Source: Dermanyssus gallinae
Lineage: Eukaryota > Arthropoda > Arachnida > Mesostigmata > Dermanyssidae
Direction: 5' to 3'
Length of the DNA: 64,000 nucleotides
Assembly (NCBI GenBank): GCA_003439945.1
Contig: QVRM01002272.1
Location: 1 to 64,000, forward strand
Both the position numbers and the translations under genes were made by a program. Positions 12,540-21,500 of this stretch are shown piece after piece. The notes beneath the pieces are model-generated. The model saw nothing but the letters and a program-made list of their open reading frames with translations. It did not search any database and was not told the DNA's origin. Positions within the stretch are counted from its first letter, which is position 1. The number at the start of each line of letters is the position of its first letter.

Positions 12540-15500
12540 CTAACCTTGTCTTTAGCAAGCTCGCGCGTTTCATCGTCCATCCAATTCAGGTGGGGAAGGT
12601 TTTCCTTGAAAGCATCTTTAACTTCTTGTACCATGGCCTCTGCCTAAAAGGTTCATGCACGTGTTAATGCATCTGGTAAGACATTTGCATAGATATTTAT
12701 ATATATAATTATAGCTACACGAGTATACATTTAGACAATTGAATTATGTATATAGCGCACTCGTAGGATCGAAATGCTGTACTTACCACGGGCTTTGACT
12801 GTTCGTCGAACACCTCTCGGACAAACATGGAGCTGAGGGCGAGACCAAGAACATTGTTTGTATCGGTAATGCACTGGCGCCAGGTCGCTTCAGCCCCATC
12901 GGCGCCCATGAGTGCGCGTTGTAGAACTCGCTGCGCCTCTCGGAATGAGGGCGCGAGAGCCCCAACTAGCGAATTAACAGTCTGCCAGCCTATGTAGTTT
13001 GCCAAAACGCTGAAAATGCACATACCAATACTGTATTATTTATATCATCGCAGATAACTTCTGGTTAAAACAGTAGGTAGTGTATAGTGTAACTTCTCAG
13101 ATAGCTGATGTTACGCGTGTTGGATGATGTGTAGGATTAAGGAATTTAAAATGTTCACATATAATACAATTCGTTCGTCACTCGCATACATAAAAATTTC
13201 TTGTCAGTTGTGTCCGGCAGTTTTTCAACAAACAAAAAAAAATCACTGATGTAAAATGCTCAGAGACTAAACGTTCTTTCACACTTCTGCACAGTATTGT
13301 TCACGTCACTCCTCACACAGTGATACAGATACAGTGTTCGTCGGGCTCATGAGATTCCTCCTTCTGACATAAGATACGATGGAACCCATTTACGGCATAA
13401 CGCGCTACGAAGGGCTGGTTCGTCCTATGCTCACCTTTCTTAACTTTGTTGGTCATCGATCCTGTCTTGAAAAGTATACTGTAGGGTAATAATGGCCTGT
13501 TGCAGATCGATCGTGCTCTTAGGAAAAACCGGCCTAACTCGTTACAATGTTCCCATTTAGGCAACACTCGTAAGCTTTTACTTAATGGTACCATCTGAAT
13601 CAGGAACAGCCATAGCGTTTTCTGAACGGGAAGTTAGAATGCTTTCTCCACTCGCTATCAAGTCTTTTCAAATCCCTTGGGTAGTGCGATCTATAAAGCG
13701 AGTTTCCGAAGGCTGTCAGGAAAGATCGACGTAGGAAAAGCTATTGACTTGACGTACCCCCAGAGGGGTTGGAACTCGTCAACTGGTCCGACATAACCAG
13801 CTCTCTGAAGCTTCATCGGCTGCGCTCTAGACGACGAGGTCTGCTGTTTCGCAAGGCGGCTCCTTTCCATACACCACATGGTGATCTGCGTAAAACGAGA
13901 TGCTTGCACGAGCCGGCTCCTTTGTCCCCAGTATTTTTCGTGGATTGTCATTGAGGAGAACCGAAAACATTAGAAGACATACGTTGTTCTCCTGGGAGTA
14001 CTTTCTTCTCCGTGTGCTTAAAGAACACTTTGAACGGGCTGTGAGAAAGCCTGAAGGACATTTGTAGGCAGTCTTTATTTACTGCTAAAAAACCTCTGAT
14101 GAAGCTCTTTCAGCAAGTAGGGTTGCTGCTTGCAGTAGTTGCCATGTGTGCATAAGGTACATCATACACGGCTACCATCAATTGGTATGCTTGAATACTT
14201 GAAATTCTATAAAGACTATAGTGCCGCACCAATCTGTCAGCTGTATTGGTCGCAGTGAGTCGGTAAATACCGTCGGTTGATCGTTAGGCGCTTACAAGAG
14301 TCATTAGCTTTTTCGCCATTATTTCATTCGCGAAAGGTGGTAAACAGCGCCGAATAAACTTTGGATATTGGACAGTTTCCGCAGCATTAAGGCCTTTTTT
14401 GAACTCATGCGAACTTATCTCCTGTAGCTGAAATTTTACGCTGTCCATTTCGACAGAATTCACATTGCAAGAACAACGATTGATATCACTTTACAAAGCT
14501 ATCAAAGATTCTACGGCCTTTTGCGCTCTTGATGATGGGGGGGGGGGGGGGGGGGGTTAGGAGTGGCCGGTCTGGGTCTCGAACCCAGGCCTTCCGAATG
14601 CAAGGCCATCTTGCTCACATCGATCTCTGTTTTGTGTGTCATAGCAGACCTCTCAGAGGCGTGGCAAATTTAAAAACAGCTATATTCCGTCCAGTATAAT
14701 ATATATCAGGCAAATTACGGGCTTAGAAAAGCTATGCATTCGAAAGTGATACGCACATTTTACCGTCTGGCTGACTTAAAACGTCTTCCACAATCGACGA
14801 AAGTGCCGCCATATAAGATGGCACCAAAACCACTAGTTCTGTTTCTTTCGATATCGAGATATTTACCTGCAACAAAAACAACGTGTAAGAACAAACACAT
14901 TTACAATGGTTCTGCTTTGATTTAAACACATCAGCAAAATGGTCTGCTTAGGCAAGATTATTTTGCTGCAAAGCTCTATCTTACAAGCTACTTACGAGAG
15001 AAAAGCCACTCCGGAAAAATGAGGTCCAGTCTAGAAACGACGACAGTCGTGTGAGGTCACGGACCGTAATCTTGTTGTACAACGCCTGCAACAAAGATTG
15101 CCGATATTTCAGGGTTATTCTTCCACTATGGATAAAAGAGGCAAATTACACTTAATAAACGTATCACGTAGGTTGCACTAATGCGTGCTTTGCACTAAAC
15201 GCAATATGAGATTTGCATACGAGATTTATATAAGATTTGGCATTCAGCAATCGCTTAGCAGTACTGAAAAGACTAGAATACAGGCGGTAACCCAAAAAGA
15301 AAACAGCAAACGGCTGTCAGCAATCCCCTCTTCGAACCTCGGCACTCCACTCGGTCACAAAGGTTTTCGCCTGTCTCTGAGCTTGGGCGCTAGATTATCC
15401 GAAGCGTACGTGTGACCATGCGAGGTGGACTCCCTTGGCCTTTTGTGCAGCAAAAACGAAATCACGGCCATAATCATGGTCCTCTAAACAGCACTGGACT

Positions 15501-18500
15501 GCTGCACTCAGAAACCGGCAGATCACCTTAGGAGCGACGGAGGGCGCTTTTATGGTCTCACTTTAAGAACAAGCAGAAACAAGCAGAAAACTCTTAAAAA
15601 GAAACCGCTTTTAAGACCGAGAAGCTCAAGACAAATGCATACACGTAACTAGGCAGCGAATTTATTTGCGTACGCTAGGAATACCGGCCAGCAAGCATAA
15701 ACGTTTTGCCAAAGTTGCCAAGACATGACATTAGTCACCGGTGACAAATGGCCATTGAACTTCATATGGCAACGGTTGTCGCTGGCAGTTCAGAAAAGTA
15801 ACGCCACGTTTATCATGGGAACGATTAAATGCAGTCTAAAAGAGAGGTTAAAATGCGGGGTTAGTGCTCTAAGCTGTCTTTGCTTCAGACAGTCCGGGAT
15901 TGCAGAATGCACATGCGTCACTAGCAGCACTGGGTGACTAGCGTGGGACTCACAAACCCACTAAACCCGGATTCCTCCCCAGCCTCCCTCTTCTTGGAAG
16001 CTATGAGAGAGGCGTCCCCGCCATTTCTCCTTAACTCAGCTATGTTTTCGTCTATCTTTCTGCGTATTTACATGCATCCAGGTTAGAGGCTTATGCCAAG
16101 ATATACATCACCCTAACATCATGGACGTACTGCAACAAATTGTGTAGCAAAATAGCACTGCTACCGAAATCATCGCAACAGAAGTTTCGCAGTTGTCGGT
16201 GGGCGAAGTTAACAAGAGAAGTTGCACACCTCGGTGGTAAAATGACCCAGGCTAGCCGTTAGTTAAAAATTTTTTGGCTGAAGCCATGCGGACAAAAGAG
16301 CTTCACGGGACATAATATTGATTGGGTAAAGTACTGGTTTAAAAAAATATCTGTATGTTCAAAATACCGGCGTAACGCCAGAAGTAAGAGGCTCAAGAGG
16401 AACTAGCTAGGCCATACGGTGCACGTAGGGCTCCAATTATAGCAGGAATTAAGTTTATCCTGGCTCCTGACATGCTGCATCGTGGCCCTGCACCACCTGA
16501 ATTTGGAAAATAGAATTTGATCCGCTTCTAGTTGAGCATGGAAGGCAGAAGCCAAATGTGTGCAAATATAGTCCTGACGGCGTTAAACAAGATTACGAGA
16601 AGGCACAGATGCCCAGTAAAAAGACTAAACGTTGGATCTGAGATGTAAGAAACCGCAAGGTAATAATAATAATAACGAGAAGAAGAAGAAGAAGAAAGCT
16701 CAAGCCCACACTAATTGTAGGTATTATCATATGAACTCCTCACACGACCGTCACTTGAGTATTAGGATGAAGATAGAAAAAAACAGAGGTCCATAGAGTC
16801 TTTACTTATCCATAAATGTCAAAAAAAACATTTAAAATTGAATTATTCGGTTCATCGATTATTCTGAACACAGAGGCGATGAAACAGGCACCCTACAAAA
16901 TCAAAAGCTGGTAAGTCAGCTGGTAATCAGTAAGCTATCGGGATGGCGCGCAGATCCAATCAAGTCAGAACAGAAAATAGAGAAATGCTACGCACACAAA
17001 CCCCTCACTGGCTACGGTAAATGTGTCACGTTTTACCTTCTCATCCCTGCGTTCGTCGTCCGGTACGGTGGCTTCAGCAAGACGCGTCTCGAAGTCGACG
17101 ATCGCTTCAGCCTGCGCCATCGACTCCTCTTCAACGCCGCCCATCAGAACGCCAACCTGTCAGATATCCATAAAAAAAAAACTCCGTATATAAGTCGCTA
17201 GAGTGGTCTAACCACTGATTAACAGCTTTGATCATAGCATGACATTGGGTATGTCTGCATTACGATTTGTTAAAACGAATTGGCTGCTAAGGGCGCGATT
17301 CGCCTTCTAAGAGAACACACGCTCGTTCCAACGCCAGTATGTTGTCGTCAATTTATGCTTCCTTGTAGTGGCACGGCGTGGGTTACTATGACTCGCTGAG
17401 CCCGTTGTTGAGAACTGCTAATTTTGCTAAATTTTGCAAGTTTAACTGTTATTGCCATCGGGTCGATAGAGGGCATATCTATTTATAGCACTATATAGAC
17501 CCTTCATAGCATATTCCGCGCAACTGTGTTTGCATACACAGTGTGCGACCTCAGTGCTTACACATAAAGTGTCCATCTATTCTATTGAACACAATTTCAT
17601 TTAGCTATTAAGGTCAATGTAGACAGATGTAGTACACCATAAATTGTAGCGTGTGCTTGTAAATGTGCCACGATCATGAAACAGCAACAGTCATTACTTC
17701 TTATTCGTTGTCGAGTACAGATAACCAACATACCTGGGTAATGTATTGCTTTAGTGCAGTCAGCGTCTTAGCTCTATCAGTCTTGTTGAGGTAATAGTCT
17801 CGTGAAGGCAGCGTTAGCCCGCCTTGGTCAACCTGAGCGGGTATAAAAATCGTATTGAGAAAGGTCAGCGTCACGCGATTAGAATAGCCTATACATGCTC
17901 CATCTTTCATCTTTAGCGATATAGCACTTTCCCTGACAATTAGTACTATAAACATGCACCTTATATATATCTATTAGTACTATAACATGCACCTTATATA
18001 TACCAATTAGTACTATAAACATGCACCTTATACATATACAGAAGGGAAATGTGAAGATGTTGCCACTAATTTTCTATATTATCCAACGCCTTCTAGGCTA
18101 AATCCTAAACCTGTACCTACGCAGTGTCATGTACTATGCACGTAAGTGTGTGTATGTTTGACTAACCGTAATAATGTGCCGGGATGAATTGCGCTCATCA
18201 GGTGCGACCATCCATGCGAACAACACTGCTCGTGAGTACGAGTTTTGAGCGAGCTCTACCGCCGTCTGTAGCTGCCATGAAGATACGTTGAAGTCCGACG
18301 CAGAGATGTTCCAGCCACCGATTTGCTGAGGTCAAATTTGGAATTGGTCACATTTGAGTCTTGCAAAAGCGTATCCGGTATTTGCGGATTGTAAACCAGC
18401 ACTCACCGTCCCAAAACTTTCCCGAACACCGCGGCTTGCCAAAAGTAACTGGCTTTTCTCATAACTCTGGTAGCTATAGAAAACTACATCGTGGAATTTG

Positions 18501-18535
18501 CTGAGGGTAGCCCTACCAGTCCGGCTGGAGCAACA

Positions 18536-18578
<43 letters not shown>

Positions 18579-21500
18579 GGGTTCTGACAAGTTTTATGGG
18601 GGTGTGGGTTTACTAATACCTAGGTGAAGCATACATGATTGGCAAAACCAGGCGACCTTACCAGGTACTCTGTGTATGCCTAAAGTATTATATTATATAA
18701 TTGGGGCGGCGGCAAATATTCATTATAAATACTTAAGTAGTGAAGATACCTTGAGCAGATCCTTAATCGGCGTTGCGCCAAGTGTTTCAATTGTTCCGTT
18801 CCGGTCTAGACAAGACAGATAGTAAGTCTTTGCCAGTTCCTCAGCTCGAGATCGTACCTGGTGGTTCTCGTCATCTGCAAGCGATGGCGAAGACGCTGCC
18901 GTTGACTTGAAATGCAAGCAAGTGTAAACTAAACTCTGCTAAACATGATTTTTGTCTTTTCGATCATAGACATTGATTTCCTATACTAGAAATACGGCCG
19001 TTCAAGCAGTTTATGCTAAAGCTAGCGTGAACGTTGCACCCATGCATTATCCACCACCACCGATCATACCTACACAAATAATAATAATAATATATCCAAA
19101 AGCGTAACCTCCAGGAGACAGGCTCCTTTTAGTATTCATATACAGGTTGGTTTTCAAGTATTCCTAGGGTTTTCACGTTAATAACATTTTACGGATGATT
19201 AGTCTAGTGTATCCATTATATTGCCAAAAAATTGATGTACTTTCTTGGCAAATTTATTTTTATAAAATCAGCTGCTACCACTAACTACGCTGTTTAAAAC
19301 ACCTTTGCGATTTGCCTGCGATTGAGCTTTATCCATCCGCAATAAATCTAGCCCTTGATGTCATTATAATTATACTATATTCACTAAAAATACGAAGGCT
19401 ATAGGTGTATTTATCTCTCTTCACTTACTGTATAATGCAAATCTGTATGAAAAATGTAATACCCACCAAGGATATTCTTCATTACGAGCTGGTTTTCCTG
19501 CCATAGTTTGCCGAACGTGCTCCAAATTGATTTTCCATCGGGAAGCGGGTTTTGTCGTACCCAACCGCCGCAGGCAAACTCGTAAAAGTCGTCGCAAGGA
19601 TTCACCTGAGGTGCCATAACAACAAGGTAGTTGCGTTTCATTGCAATTCAGGAGAGAAAATAATTAACGTCTCCACGAAAAAAAATCATGCTGCCAGCGC
19701 TTCACATATATGTGGCGGCAAGTAAAAGTATTAGTACGTAAGCGGCAAGTTCGGTCGGATTTGTAAGACTTTCTTTCTGTCGGATTATGTGACGCTACCC
19801 ATCGTTCTCTTAGTAAAAAAACGCCCATTCATTTAAAAGTTTTATTGCTGCAAAACATGATTAGAGACTACAGATACCCTACAAAGCTTCAATGTTTTAT
19901 TTTGTTGGATATTTCTGCGGAATTGCGCGGAATCATCAAAGAACACGAGATAGTGACTTGCTCAAAACTATTGAGCTGCTAGCGGTAATTAAAACTAATT
20001 AAGACAATTCAGTCCTTATCGCCGCTAATTAGGGTCGTCCTCATACAAGTATTCTATTTGCTCTTGTTGTAAAGAAGCACAAATATTCAGGCGGTTTATC
20101 ATGTCATTTTTAATGATCCTATGCGGCACCCATGCATAGACACATTTCACGTAGCCTTGGCTAGATAGGTGCGAATGAATTGATCAATGCGGCGCCTTTA
20201 CTCTAAGTTCGTGATCTCATCGACTACAAAATGTGTAGTATAATAGAGAAAATATTTCTTCCAACGAAGGCACAAATCTTGGCCGCCAAGGCAGTAGTTG
20301 CATTTAGTTTCTATTCGTACCGATGAAGACGCATAACTTCACCAAGGCTGACCATTGTATGTATGTACTATCGTAGACAAGCATTGCAGCGTGGCCAAAC
20401 GTGACTGCGAACAGCCTAGGTTTATGGCGACAGAAATCATTGGATATGAAACTCTCGATATAAGCTAGTAATAAGAACAGTATACTATTTATTGCTATTT
20501 TGTATTATAGTTCTAGCCACAAATTACGTTGTAATTTTGCCATACAGCTTTCGTTGTAATTTAAGCATAAAAAAATCTATTGTCATTTTAGGACAAACAT
20601 TATGTTGTCATTTCAGCATAAAAGCGTGTGCGTAGTTTTATCATACAAAAGTACTGTGCGAAATTTTAGCGTAAACATTATGTAGTCATTTTAGCATCAA
20701 CATCCTGCTATAATACCGGCCACTCTTAAATTGGTTTGCATGGTTTCCAATTTAGACAAGTTAAATGCCGGAGTGGATTAAAATTAGCCATGACATGAAA
20801 AAATCCGTACACGGGCAATTGCCTTACGGAAAAAAAAAATAATGTTGGCATAAGGCTCTAGCAATACGGCATCGTACGCATCAAGGGCGTTTGGCTGCTC
20901 CCAAATGGAACGTGTCCTAAGTGTCCTGATCTACGGGACTCATGCAGGCATCTCGTCCGGGTCTTGACGACCTTACCTTGTGATTCATCGCTGAAAGGAT
21001 GGCGCTGGCTACTGTCACGCATTCCGGAGCAAGACACACGCCCGGCATTGCGTGCGTCGAAATGGTCATATGCGTTCCGTGGCGAAATCCGTTGCTTCCG
21101 ATGAGCAGAACCGCCCCGAGAATGCTCGACAATAGAGCTACCAACAGGGTAAGGCACAGCTCTGCTGCCGTACACCGGTAACCGCACAGTCCGCTCCGTT
21201 TTCTGCGCGGTGAGGTAGCCCACAGTGAGCAACACATCGCAACGACAAATGCAAAACGCGGGAAAAAAACGATTTATCTTGCGCAGTGTTGTGTGTACAG
21301 TACGGCCACAGTGCTAGGACTGTGGCTTGGGTCAGCGGTCTTTAAAAGCTCGGTCTCTCATGTTAATGAGCCCGACAGAGAGATTTCAACACTGAGAATT
21401 GGTGAGGCGGCTCTGAGATGGAACAGCCTCTGGATGGCGATCAATAACTTTGTCTATAAACAAGCGTCAAATGTGTGGGGTTCGTACGTCGTAACAGATA

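Noticed and set aside
13250..13951. Minus-strand frames at 13.3-13.95 kb
   Set aside because: Possibly decayed element sequence, but I could not align them to any family; not listed as genes.
18875..18917. Upstream extension of M13 exon 4 ([10 protein letters not shown])
   Set aside because: The corresponding AG would put exon 3 and exon 4 out of phase; the downstream acceptor at 18,875 fits.
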